This document shows, one piece after another, positions 46,488-57,744 of a stretch of 64,000 nt of DNA (its first letter is position 1; the number at the start of each line of letters is the position of its first letter). Position numbers and translations under genes: made by a program. The stretch is from Astropecten irregularis (Eukaryota; Echinodermata; Asteroidea; Paxillosida; Astropectinidae). The notes below the pieces were generated by a model. The model saw nothing but the letters and a program-made list of their open reading frames with translations, made no database searches and was not told the origin of the DNA. The stretch is taken from contig OZ020246.1 in assembly GCA_963971285.1 (NCBI GenBank), forward strand, positions 9,159,217 through 9,223,216, read 5' to 3'.

Positions 46488-47225
46488 AGACCAAAACAGA
46501 ACAAAACTACGGTGCTCTAGAAGTGCCATCCATCTTGAGACCAAGATAATAATTTATGCTCCAAGACTCCAAGAGTCAAAATAGAAACACTCAGCAATGT
46601 CGGTGTCAACTTCCTGAAATAATTTGTCACAAGCCAAACAATCCTTCTTTTGCTAAAAATAATTTCATTCTGTTGGGAATTGGCTCCTGACCATTGGGGT
46701 CAAGTAGACCCAGTAACTGGGGCGCTGAACTCCCTTTTTGACTTTTGGGGTTGACGGTCGGTCTAGCGCCCCAGTGATTTATATTGGTTGAGATGTGTCG
46801 TACACAGGAAAAACAAAATTTCACGGCACTTTCGCCGAAAATGTCCCCAAATTACACCAAAAACATCACAAACAGAATTGAAACTCGCTCCATTGCTTCT
46901 ACGAAAGTTAGATATGAAATGCAGCATATTCATTTGTACTCACGATTATTCCTTTTGATGAAAATCGACCTTTTCTGACGAATGTCCAGACGAGAACGTA
47001 AAAAACGGAATTTAATTTGTGTGGCTCTGCTCCACACAAAATGGCGGTCCTACGTCATCGCATGAATATTCATTTTGGTAATTTCCATACTAAGCGGACG
47101 TGTCGATACGTAGATCACTTTGCCTCGGCAAAATTCCCGGTCCCATAACAACAGTGCCGTTTGTGACAAGCGCCGCGCTGATTGGTCAATGCGCAAGGCA
47201 GTGCTCGTGACGTCACAGAAACCAT

Positions 47226-47814
47226 GTGCTGGCCATAGTCTGGTTCCCGGACCCCAAAAGCGCCAGACTATTGTCTGTCAAATATAGGGTCCGGTATCGG
47301 CTACGTGTACTGGAGGGTCACGTGACCAAAAAGACCAAGTTTTGGTCTTTTACGGAAAAATCCGAATGATTACGAACTCGTTTTCGTTCAACTTCGGATA
47401 GTAACGTTGACTTTCGGCTATTTCCGACAGGTCACGCGAGGTCACGTAGTTCAGGAAAAGACACGTCATGTAAATATGTTTCATTCCGGCTACAGTTAGC
47501 CCAAATAGAGCATAATTATTGTTCACATACAACAGAGCACTTTTCCTATTATGCACTTTTGAGGAGTTTGTTGTATGGTTTTTTTCCCACCCTTTGATTT
47601 CTTATTCTGTCCAGATAAAATTGCATGTGCTTACAAAAGTGCAAAAATGAATGCTAAAATTGATTCTCGGTAAACGCTAAAACTAGCTTCCGCGCCTGCG
47701 CAGACATGACAGCTGTGTCATTTTCTATTTTTAACCGTAGCCGATACCTGACCTAAGATTTTTAATAAGAGTCGTCAGGGAATCTTTGGGCAGGGAACCA
47801 GACTAGTGCTGGCC
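47226..47814. mobile_element. Inner element 1 (TAGTCTGGTTCCC ends)
   Basis: TAGTCTGGTTCCC at 47236-47248 and GGGAACCAGACTA at 47793-47805. Flanks read GTGCTGGCC on both sides (47226-47234; 47806-47814), a 9-bp duplication. The interior has GGTCACGTGACC. Confidence 0.75.
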
Positions 47815-49166
47815 ATAGAGTTATATTAAGAAAACTAGAGTGCGCACTCACCGTGCCGTGTGTGACGCGCTCTCGGCAACACACGGGGAATCAAAGATGG
47901 CGTCTCTAAGTGGGCAAAACCGTGTAAAATGCCCGGATGTGCTTATTCTTTTACACAGTGCGCTCAGAAAACGCATTACTAAAAGTCGATTTTCTCCAAT
48001 CTTTTTGGGAGTTTCGGCCTTATCGTCATGAATACTACTCATCAATAGTTTGTTTTTGGTATAAACTAGTGCAATTTGAAAAAAATTGCAATAATTGACA
48101 CAAACTCCTTTACATTAAAACTGCCCCTTTCCACTCGAATTCAGCTTTAGTTTAGGATATGCCACTTTTCAAGTCGAGGGCCGGTCATAACTCGATTGCG
48201 CGTCGATAATATCGTTTCTTTAATTGTCAGTCTTAATCTGAAACAAGGAGGGTATCGGGTTTTTATATCTTGGGTCACGTGCATGTATAGTTTAGAGAAA
48301 TGTGGGATGGAACTGAGGCGTAACCGCTATTTGTTGTACTCGATTACAACTACGGATCCAAGTAATTAAATCAGCCACAAACTTGAAACAATACGGAAAC
48401 TTGCGATTTTCGACTTTTCTGCAAGTTCTGAATCAATATATTGAAATACCGTGTGCATTTTTTCCACTGTTTTCTCCAAAAGTATAGTCACCTTATGACA
48501 CTGGAAATTTTCACAGATGACTGTTGCTGTTTCTTTCTTGATATTTTTGCCCACGAATACCTGCATTTCTTTGACAAAAACCAGTTTTTATAAATTATAT
48601 ACATTTAAATAAATAAATCTAATAATAACAAACTAATATGCTTCTGGAGTGGCCAAAATGACATACGGACGGACAGACGGAAGTCGGTATATTAACTCGC
48701 ACTGCTTCGCAGCACTTCGCCAAAAAGCAAGTGCACCTTTAACTGAACTGCGAAACAGCTAATTATTTACAGTATTACTTGCTCTTCACAGTTAATTAAT
48801 TTAACATGTCGAAACAGTATTATGAAAGATCAACACACTGGGAAAGAACAAACTTTTTTGACAAGCTAAAAATGTAAATAAGTAATCTCAGCAATGTTTA
48901 CATGTACATAGCTCTATGTCCATGAATACAGACACTTTATAATTATGTACCGGTAATTGTTTTAGCTCACCAGTACAAGGATTAATTCACTAGGCCTATG
49001 TGTTTACATTGATGAACTTTGTCAATTCCTGTTTTCGTACTCATACTCGCACTCATGGAAAAGTGCTCAGGTACTCGCACTCATAATATTCGTGGTAAAG
49101 TTCGTTCTCATGCCTTCTCACTGCCAAATGAACAAAGATAATAGACTACAAGAGATGAACAAGAGA

Positions 49167-49330
49167 TAATTAGAGACACCATCAACGTAGGGCTGGAAGG
49201 CTCAGTTGGTAGACTAGAGCGCCTGTATGGTATTCAGGAGGTCAACGGTTTGAATCCCGCTCCAGTCAATTTTTCTTTGTTCACTTTTCAATGACAATAC
49301 ATTTTTTGTAAAATCTAGTTAGTAGTTATT
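49167..49330 (+). mobile_element. tRNA-derived SINE (Thr-like) inside the nest
   Basis: CACCATCAACGTAGGGCTGG, GGCTCAGTTGGTAGA (A box), GGTTTGAATCCCGC (B box), then CTTTGTTCACTTTTCAATGA. Confidence 0.8.
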
Positions 49331-49584
49331 TCTTTAAATCTTGCATCTGAGTGACATCTTGCATCATGAATCTTGAGTCATGTCGCCATTCCTGAAATCT
49401 GGACCTGTATTCTTGAAGGAGAGTGCTAAAAAATGAAATTGAAAAAAAGAAAATGGATTTCATCTTTTGGTAGTAATCAACAGACTTGAATATAAATCTC
49501 TTTTGGGATAATTTGGTGGTCCTGAAAAGGGCCATTTTGTTGGTGGTGGTAGCCCTGAAGAATCTTCCATCTTGAAACGTCGAT

Positions 49585-49690
49585 CTTGGATCTTGAATCT
49601 TGAAACTTGGATCTTGAAACTTGGATCTTGAAACTTGGATCTTGAAACTTGGATCTTGAAACTTGGATCTTGAAACTTGGATCTTGTATC
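49585..49690 (+). repeat. 14-bp tandem repeat
   Basis: Seven copies of GGATCTTGAAACTT, nearly perfect, preceded by looser CTTGAATC words. Confidence 0.9.
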
Positions 49691-49811
49691 TTATCTTTAA
49701 TTTTGCATCTGGAATTAGTAAAAATAAAATTGTAAAAAGAAGTTAGTTTAATAAAGAATTAGTTACAACGAATGAAATACGGTAGTCCATGCGATGTTCC
49801 GCTTCATTGTG

Positions 49812-50590
49812 CCGGTGTCATGCCAAAAGGTGTCCGTTGCCAAATAGTGTCCGCTAATTAGCATACTGGGATTTGATTGGCTATGCATCGTTGACGTCAT
49901 ATAATTATGCAAGCTTGCTAAATAGTGTCCGCACTTAGCGTGCGTCCTATGGACTCTTCAAGACTTGCAAGACGTGTCCAAGTTTTTCATTCAAAGTTTG
50001 TAAAAAAAAAAAAAGAGACCACGTTGTGGCTTATAATTTATATCGACGAAATCATCATGTGAAATCTACTAGGGCAGTTAAAAATGATCGGGCTGACATC
50101 AAACTTGGCAGATAGTTTAAGAATAGTGTTCCAATTTCCAATGACGTTATTTTTTATAGAAAGGAAAGGGTTAGCTCGCGGTAGATACAGATAAGGGAAA
50201 ACAAGTGATTAAAGTCACGCAATGTCCTGTTGTTGTTTTTTATCGTAAATGAAAGTGCCTTGTATGTTTTTATTTGTTTATAGCATGCGTATTGTGCTGT
50301 TTGTTTTAACTTCCTGCAAAATATGTATTATTCATTACACCTCTCTATAGGCTCCCTGCAATATAAGGTAGGGCCTACACTGACAAACAATCAGAAAGGA
50401 TCGAGAATAGTACTTATACGTACGCGGCCTACTTCAAATGCACCATGTGCGTACGCATGGGATGTGCTCGGACACTATTTGGCAGCGGACACTATTTGGC
50501 ATGTATATACATGCCAAAAAGTGTCCAGTGTTCACTGCGCATGCTCCGCGGACACTATTTGGCAACGGACACCTTTTGGCATGACACCGG
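49812..50590. mobile_element. Inner element 3 (CCGGTGTCATGCC ends)
   Basis: About 43-bp perfect inverted ends, CCGGTGTCATGCCAAAAGGT and its reverse, at 49812 and 50590. The word GGACACTATTTGGCA is repeated inside near 50478 and in the palindrome GGCATGTATATACATGCC. Target duplication not clear. Confidence 0.8.
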
Positions 50591-52139
50591 TAAAGTGGCA
50601 ACACTATGAGGAAGGTGCTGGTGCCGGTTGCAACTTTTCTAGGATGATCTGACCTGTTTCTTTCATTATTTGATAATTTCCTGAAGTTACCTGGATGATT
50701 TCAACCTCTGACATGATGCGGGAACCAGCTTTGCCGGAGTAAACATCCAGACCTAGATCCAGATCCAAATCCAGATCCAGAGTCGACTAACTTTAATAAA
50801 ATACAAAATATAGCAGCACAAATTCCTATAGCCTTTTTATAGGCCTAACTTAATATTAAAGTAACGTTAACCCCTTCTTACTCCATGAAAAATCGACTAA
50901 ATTTAATGATACATGTATTTTGGTTAGACTAAGCAATACTACTCACTTATGGAATGAAACGTTGTTGGTCTTATTGCTCCGATTCCTGCAGCCAAAGGCT
51001 GCGCAATTTTTGGGCATATCAAGCCATAATGCAAACGTAACACACGTAAAACGCGAAACGTAAACATAAACCCCAAATTAAATGCCCTCTTAGAAAATGG
51101 CGGCCAATTCTTCAATTCGTGACGCGACAAATCAGAGGTGCGCCCTCTAGTTTTTTAATATAACTCTATGGTGCTGGCCCAACTCGTTACGCACGCACGC
51201 AGGGCCGTTGCAGACACGTACGGAGCACGCATTACTCGATGTGCCTATTCAAGCACACACGGTGTACGACTACGAAACGACCAACGGTCGGCCGTACGAC
51301 AACTTGGGCGACCATGCACAACCAACAGACCCGGCCCAACACATGTTGCTATGAATATTCAACGACCTACAATCACGCTCAGATGGTGGCGCAGTTTCGC
51401 GGTAAAATGGCAACTAAAGCTGACCAAAGTTAATATAGAACGACTGCGGAGTCCGTGAGTTCTCGAACATCGGCGCGGCGGGTGACACCACAAAAAATGG
51501 TCAAAAGGTCGTTTTTGGTTCCATTCAAAAGATCGTGGCGAGGTCTGTCAATGATTCGAGTTGCTGAGTATGTGCCCATGCGCGTCAGTTTCATTCATGA
51601 AAACTTCCATTTTTGGTCAGTGCGATGACGTCACATAATGAGATGATCGCGACGCCCTCTTTTGGCCGTTTCGTGCCAATTCGTGTAAGGGATTTTTCGC
51701 TGTGCGCGGAGGCAAAGTGATCTACGTATCGACACGTCCGCATAGTATGGAAATTACCAAAATGAATATTCATGCGATGACGTAGGACCGCCATTTTGTG
51801 TGGAGCAGAGCCACACAAATTAAATTCCGTTTTTTACGTTCTCGTCTGGACATTCGTCAGAAAAGGTCGATTTTCATCAAAAGGAATAATCGTGAGTACA
51901 AATGAATATGCTGCATTTCATCTCTAACTTTCGTAGAAGCAATGGAGCGAGTTTCAATTCTGTTTGTGATGTTTTTGGTGTAATTTGGGGAAATTTTCGG
52001 CGAAAGTGCCGTGAAATTTTGTTTTTCCTGTGTACGACACATCTCAACCAATATAAATCACTGGGGCGCTAGACCGACCGTCAACCCCAAAAGTCAAAAA
52101 GGGAGTTCAGCGCCCCAGTTACTGGGTCTAGGGGTCAAG

Positions 52140-53367
52140 TTGACGGGCGTTTATACCTCGCAGCATAAAAAATACTTTCATTTAGTTTTGGTCTAAAAAC
52201 TAAAACAGAGTGGAATCTCTGAAATGCTTTAATATTTCAAAGAACTGCACTTGAAAACCTTAATCAGTTTCACTAAATTATCTTGAAAGTGCCCTGAGTC
52301 AGCAAGTAAAATAAGACAAAGTGCTTTTCATTTTCACAAAAACTGTGTACACCAAATTTGTTAGCAGGCAAGTTTAATTTAAGTTTAATTCAAATGGCAA
52401 TAAAATAATGCAATTTTAGGTTATCGTGCAGGATGTTGACACATTGTCTGTTATTACTTGCATGTCATCATACTAAAATTATCTCGGTTTCTCGGTTAGT
52501 CGGATGGAACTTCTAGAGCACCGTACAAAATATTATTGTTTTTCTTGAAAATACAACCGCCACGAGAAAATTAATGAGGGCGCTATGCAGTTTTTATGGT
52601 GCAAGAGCGTAGACTTGTTACAAGTGACACAGCTGAATGGGTAGCATGCACTGTATGTGTATACTGTCAGTACTAGTACTACACACTTTAAACACGCACA
52701 CCCCCATACGTACACTGGTCATTCGGCACGTGTACGTGTGATGACATTCTGCTGCAGCTTGGTGCTAGAACTTTGCCTTATTCGGTAAGTTTCTGTATTT
52801 GTTTGTTCTGTCAATTGGCCATCACATAGGCTATACGAAGGTGTGCCCCTATCCATGACAATGGATCAGGGTCATCATGACCATGCTATGCAGTACTTTT
52901 TGTCTAGATTTCGAAGATGAGTCGATCTTCGAATAAAAACAGCAACATTCCTACCGGGCGTAAGGGCGTAGGGCCTATCTCCATGGTTTACAACAACAAG
53001 TCATTGAGGGTTAGGCCTAGGCCTAATATGAATCCTTTGCTCTATTCAATGTTCTGTTCATTGAGTTCACTGAAGTGGAGAGTCCAATAAGTGGATCCAG
53101 TTGGTTAGGCTTGGGCAGTATGTAAGTAGGCCTATTACAGCATTAGTCAATAGCTACGTGTTTTTTTTTTTAGATAGGGCCTACTGAACAATACCGACTA
53201 GGCCCGCTACTGAGTATATGGCATTAGCCTACCAATTAGGCCTACTAACATTTTTTACATGTACACTAGGGCCTAACCCCTGACTACCGTAGTTAACTAC
53301 TGTATTGTACATGTAAAAAAATGTGTAGGCAGTTAAATACAAACGGCAGTGCTTATTATGATTAAAA
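52140..53367. other. Intergenic DNA, nothing recognised
   Basis: Contains GAGGGCGCTATGCAGTTTTT near 52577, shared with the DYNC1LI-SHCBP1 promoter region, and scattered AGGCCTA words around 53000-53280. No gene. Confidence 0.45.
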
Positions 53368-54050
53368 GTCAACTCGCCCCCTGGCCGGCTCGCCCCTAAT
53401 ACTGACTCGCCCCTTACCAACTCGCCCCCTGGCCAACTCGCCCCCTAGTTTATACAGAAATGGGATGCAAAATGTGAAGATAATTATGCATCATAATGAA
53501 TACCCAAATGCTTCTGACCCTTTTGTATACAGTGTTTATGTCGAACATTTTATAATTAAGTACGAAAAATGCACAAAGTCCACACGTATACAAACTCCTG
53601 GTTCTATTGTATTGCAGTTCAAGCGATTTGATATTTCTTTCGCTGAACCAAAAACATAAAAACTTTAAAAACGCAACTTAAAAACAAGAAAAACAAGTCA
53701 ACAACAACACCCAAAACAAAACAAGTAAAGAAAAAACATCATAGAATAAAACAAAAAATAGTTATTATATCTGAAAGAATAAAAAAAACCCTCAAAATAT
53801 CGTCATGACAAAAACACAAAAGTCGATGAGGGGGCGGTTCGGGGAGGGGGCGAGTCGGGGAGGGGGCGAGTCGGGGAGGGGGCAAGTCGGGGAGGGGGAG
53901 AGTCAGGGAAGGGGGCGAGTCGGGGAGGAGGCGAGTCGGCCAGGGGGCAAATTGATAAGGGGCGAGTCGGGGAGGGGGCGAGTCGGGGAGGAGGCGAGTT
54001 GGGGAGGGGGCGAGTTTGTAAGGGGCGAGTTGGCTAGGAGGCGAGTTGAC
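53368..54050. mobile_element. G/C-rich inverted-repeat element
   Basis: Left end GTCAACTCGCCCCCTGG with several CTCGCCCC repeats (to about 53452). The right arm (53820-54050) is made of GGGGGCGAGT repeats ending GGAGGCGAGTTGAC. The two arms are reverse-complementary in unit, separated by A-rich DNA. Flanks share TTATTATGA. G-runs could form quadruplexes. Confidence 0.75.
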
Positions 54051-54284
54051 CTGTTACCCTTATTATGACTAGTAAAAGGACCCATTGAAGGGAGCATATA
54101 GGATTTGCAAGGCCTCCAAAAAACAATTATCGAGTTTGAGACAGAACATGGGCTCAATAGTTCGTAAACAGTGCAAACAGTCACCATGGGAAATCTTGGT
54201 TCATCAGATGCTGGGGTTTTCCAGCAAATCGAGATTTAGTGTCTTTTCCAAAGATCATTCTTCCGAACGTTAAATTCAAGGCTT

Positions 54285-54610
54285 GGATTCATGGGCAAAA
54301 ATATCAAGACAGATACAGTAACAGTCATCTGTGAAAAATTCTGTCCCATACGGTGCCCACTTTTTGAGAAAACAGTGAAAAACAGCCACATTATTTCTTA
54401 AGTCTTTTCTCTTTTATTTTTGATCTTTTAAAAGATCAAAAAGATTTTTGGTCGTTGTTTAACTAATTTCTGGATAAATACACCATTTCAGGCGGAACAT
54501 TTTTAACGGTATGTTTCTACCACCAGTCCACCACCATCTTCATACCCTGTAAGTTATAGGTAAATCTGTGGACATTTCTGTTTTGGTTTCTTACCATGAT
54601 ACTACCTTTA
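54285..54610. mobile_element. Family E MITE lacking its left end
   Basis: Begins ATTCATGGGCAAAAATATC and ends ATGATACTACCTTTAA. Internal AGAAAACAGTGAAAAACAGC as in other copies. Confidence 0.8.
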
Positions 54611-55113
54611 ACCCATTGATCATGAGCTTCAACTACTGTATCAATTATGAATTCCCACGGTCACCATTAAAAAATGTACAATTGTATGTATTACACTAGA
54701 TTGGTAATCCTAGCTAGGTAAATAATGGATTGCTAGAATCCTATTATTCACTGCAACCATTCATCTTGTTATGTTAATTTCCCACTGGGGTACACTGCCC
54801 ATAGTTCCACATCATTGATTTCTTATTCATTCTCGGTAAATGCATCATGTAGGCAGGCAGATTGCGTTGCAGTGCATTATAGAATAAATTGTGCTGTTCA
54901 GTTCACTGCAGTTTTGAGAATAACAAGCATGGATATAACGGAGACCACGTAGGCCATGCATGACCTTCGTTGCCCTGGGTTCTTGGCCTTTGTGCCCCCT
55001 TCAAATGTTTCCATAGACATTATGATTTTCCAATGGAAGTGCCCCTTGCAATGAAAAAATTGGTCTTGCCCTCACCAAACTTTATTTCCAGCCCTGGGAT
55101 AACACTCTTGTTC

Positions 55114-55375
55114 TGGACCACACCACTGATCTATGCAAACTGGATAGGTCGCGCTGCTCTGCAGGTGAAGCATCCGTGCAGCCATTTTGGGATATTCAAT
55201 ACATTGGCAGGCACGGCAGGGGGCGTATACAGAGAATTGCTGCACTGCATGCTGTGCAGTCATGCAGTACAATGAGTATTGTGCTGAATATCCTAACATG
55301 GCCGCTGGTGACTTCACGGCTCGTCACTGCACCCACGACCTATCCAGTTTGTATATCAGTGGACCACACCCTCAG
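55114..55375. mobile_element. Inverted-repeat element with ACTGGATAGGTCG arms
   Basis: Left CAAACTGGATAGGTCG (about 55138) and right CGACCTATCCAGTTTG (about 55336), plus GGGATATTCAATACATTG and ACAATGAGTATTGTGCTG-type inner pairing. Single copy here. Confidence 0.6.
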
Positions 55376-55689
55376 TTACACATGGACTCACACATCCATG
55401 GATACACACACATACCCTTAATGTTATTTTTTTGTTTGACACCCTTTTCTGAATTTGGAGTTTGAGGAATTTGGAGGAGATGGGGGGAGGGGAATAATGT
55501 AACGTGAGGGTGCAGGAGGATTTATTGTCAGATGTCAATTGTACTGTCCATAGATTATGTGTACCTACATTATGATTGTACCCAGGGTTAGGGAACTTCC
55601 ACCCACGGGCATAAAGGTTGTTATGTGTGTATGGTACGGTATGGTTGTACATTAAGGCATGGTTGTCTGCCTTAGTGAAATGACTTTTA

Positions 55690-56104
55690 TAGGGTTCATG
55701 CAGTGCTTTTTTCAGTCAGGTTATTTTATTGCCTTCATACAGAGAATATATACTGACAGATAATGAATGGCAAGTCTTATTTTGGTTTCAAACCGGCATT
55801 TGGTTTTCTTTTGAACGGCTTTGCAAACTGGGGGATTTTCATGCATACTCATGTAGGGAACCAACAGCCAAAATATAATGAAAAAACATACATTGTCAAC
55901 AAATGAAGAGGCAAACATGACCCACAGAAATGGTTTGTCAAAACAATTACACCACCAGTTGAGTGAAAGGAACATATTCAGCACAATAAAACCCATTGAG
56001 GGGGAAAGGTTTGTCAGAAAACCTATAAAACAACCCCAACTTTTTGTGCATAAAGCAATTGGATAACTGCTCTCAGTTATCCATATGACGTCACAGTTTT
56101 GCTC
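55690..56104. mobile_element. Family G element (copy 2, reversed)
   Basis: Reverse-complement relative of 42470-43016, ending near CATATGACGTCACAGTTTTG, which matches CAAAACTGTGATGTCATCTG there. Confidence 0.7.
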
Positions 56105-57360
56105 TCCGTCCGAACCCGAACGATTTTTGGAACAAACATTAAAGTAAACTATTCTTCATGTTTTATAAGAAAAATCGAGTCTGGTTTTCGCTATTTTCTC
56201 GTGAATCAGATTTCAGATTGAGCTCAAATTTTCACAGTTTCATTATTTCATGTACTGTACATGTTTGATTGGACAAAGTATTAGTGCAGTCCTGTGACCT
56301 TTACCAATCATGTATTGTACCTTAAGAGTGAAAGGCTGAAGCCAATGAAAGCACATCAACTGAAAAAGAGATTATGCATTATGCAACCAGCCTCTCCCCA
56401 TTTGCTTTCAATAGTGCATTGAATGCTTTGTAATTCAGTGATCACATAACATTACATCTTACACAAAGTTACAGTTACAGTATGCTGCACTGCATATGTA
56501 TGTTATTGAACATACAAAGCACCTCTTGTAATGTTGTATGATGAAAGGTAAAATGACCTTGCCATGAGTTGTTCCAATACAATCTATACTTAAGCCATGA
56601 AGAAATAGGTTTCTCCATGCTTGAGCTTACAAATTTAGCAAAATATAAAAAATTCTGTCTGGATATTTAAAACAAAAAACAGGATTATGGAGTTTGTTTG
56701 CCAAACGATTCACAAAGAAGTTGGGTTGGTATTAAGCTTCACGACTTTCTGGCACTTTTTCGGGAATAAAAGTGGAGACAAAAAAAACAGTGGGAGACAA
56801 ATATAGTTTTTAACTTATTATGTTAAAGACTAATTAAAAATCACATGAAAGAAAAAAAAAAAAACCTCCAACAAAATCTGCAAAATCATGGCAGCCTTTG
56901 TCAGGCCAAGTTAATAAAAATGAGGAGAGCTGCAAATCGCTCTCCTTAAATCAACATCTACGAAGAGTGATTTGCTCTCACTAACAAAAACCAAGTTTGA
57001 GCTGCAAATCCAACTCCTTCAGTCAACATAGGGGTGTCAGAAAAAAAGAAAATGAAAATGTTTGCTTGTCCTGTTGAACAAGATTATAAAAACATAATTA
57101 CTATTTTTGTATTTTCCATAAAGGGTAAAATGTCAGCTGGAAAAATGTATGTGATGTTTTGAAGAAAGGCAGCTCTCCTTAAATTGTTAAGGAGCTCTTT
57201 TTTTCACTCTCCTTGGAAAACATTAAGGAGAGCGGAGGAGAGTGATAACTCAGTCACTCTACTTAAAAAGCAAGGCCTGCTTTGTGGACAAATCAGATAG
57301 GTTATAGTAATAGGCCCTAATATACATTTTGATAATACATGTATGTTTCCATGCAAATTT
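56105..57360. other. Intergenic DNA upstream of fucokinase
   Basis: AT-rich. CTCTCCTTAA words recur on both strands between 56930 and 57260, suggesting a decayed inverted element. No gene seen. Confidence 0.45.
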
Positions 57361-57719
57361 CAATAGTTTTCCGCACTAATGACGTCACACCACGCGCGAA
57401 GCGCACACATACTTCCACTCACCACACGTTAATTTGCATGGCCACGTTGCAATGTTTGTCTGAGGTTCGGTGCTATTTTTAGCGCAAGTGCGCAGCGCTA
57501 TTAACATGCAAGTCATAGACTTGTGTAATAATCCGGGAATGAACATCTGTGAGACTCGGCCTGAAATTGCTGACATTTTGGAACAGCTGTCATAATGCAT
57601 GCATTCTATTTAAGGTAATCACCAACCCTTTACATTGCATCCAGCTTATCAATTTTGAATATCATGTACAGTATATGTAATACTGCATGCATACTGCATA
57701 ATTTTGTTTTTTTTTGTAG
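57361..57719 (+). promoter_or_regulatory. Probable fucokinase promoter and 5' UTR
   Basis: GC-richer block with AATGACGTCACACC (CRE-like) and GCGCAAGTGCGCAGCGC (NRF1-like). Part of it is repeated at 22690-22880, so it may be transposon-derived. A splice acceptor TTTTTTTGTAG ends at 57719, so an untranslated first exon should lie upstream. Confidence 0.45.
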
Positions 57720-57744
57720 GAGTTGAGGTATAGTTTCAGTCATC

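Larger units (their letters stand above)
47806..51178. mobile_element. Inner element 2 (3.36 kb, 8-bp duplication, P-like)
   Basis: Ends CATAGAGTTATATTAA (from 47814) and TTAATATAACTCTATG (to 51170), flanked by GTGCTGGC (47806-47813; 51171-51178). It landed exactly in the right-hand target duplication of inner element 1. CAT-type ends and 8-bp duplications are P-element features; no transposase remains, so this is tentative. It carries a family E fragment (about 48365-48590), a SINE (49167-49330), a GGATCTTGAAACTT tandem repeat and inner element 3. Confidence 0.78.
46696..52139. mobile_element. 5.4-kb nested transposon, outer element with 422-bp terminal inverted repeats
   Basis: Left arm 46705-47126 and right arm 51709-52130 are inverted, the same length (422 bp), with only about three mismatches seen. 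Termini are TAGACCCAGTAACTGGGGCG. A 9-bp duplication GGGGTCAAG flanks it (46696-46704; 52131-52139). Very long arms and a 9-bp duplication fit Mutator-like elements (inference). No transposase frame, so non-autonomous. It contains the three insertions listed next. Confidence 0.85.

Noticed and set aside
47934-47987. Possible THAP-domain start (MPGCAYSFTQC) inside the P-like element
   Set aside because: Cysteine spacing is wrong for THAP and the frame stops after 17 codons.
54970-55275. 101-codon open frame
   Set aside because: Overlaps an inverted-repeat element; composition and lack of similarity suggest chance.
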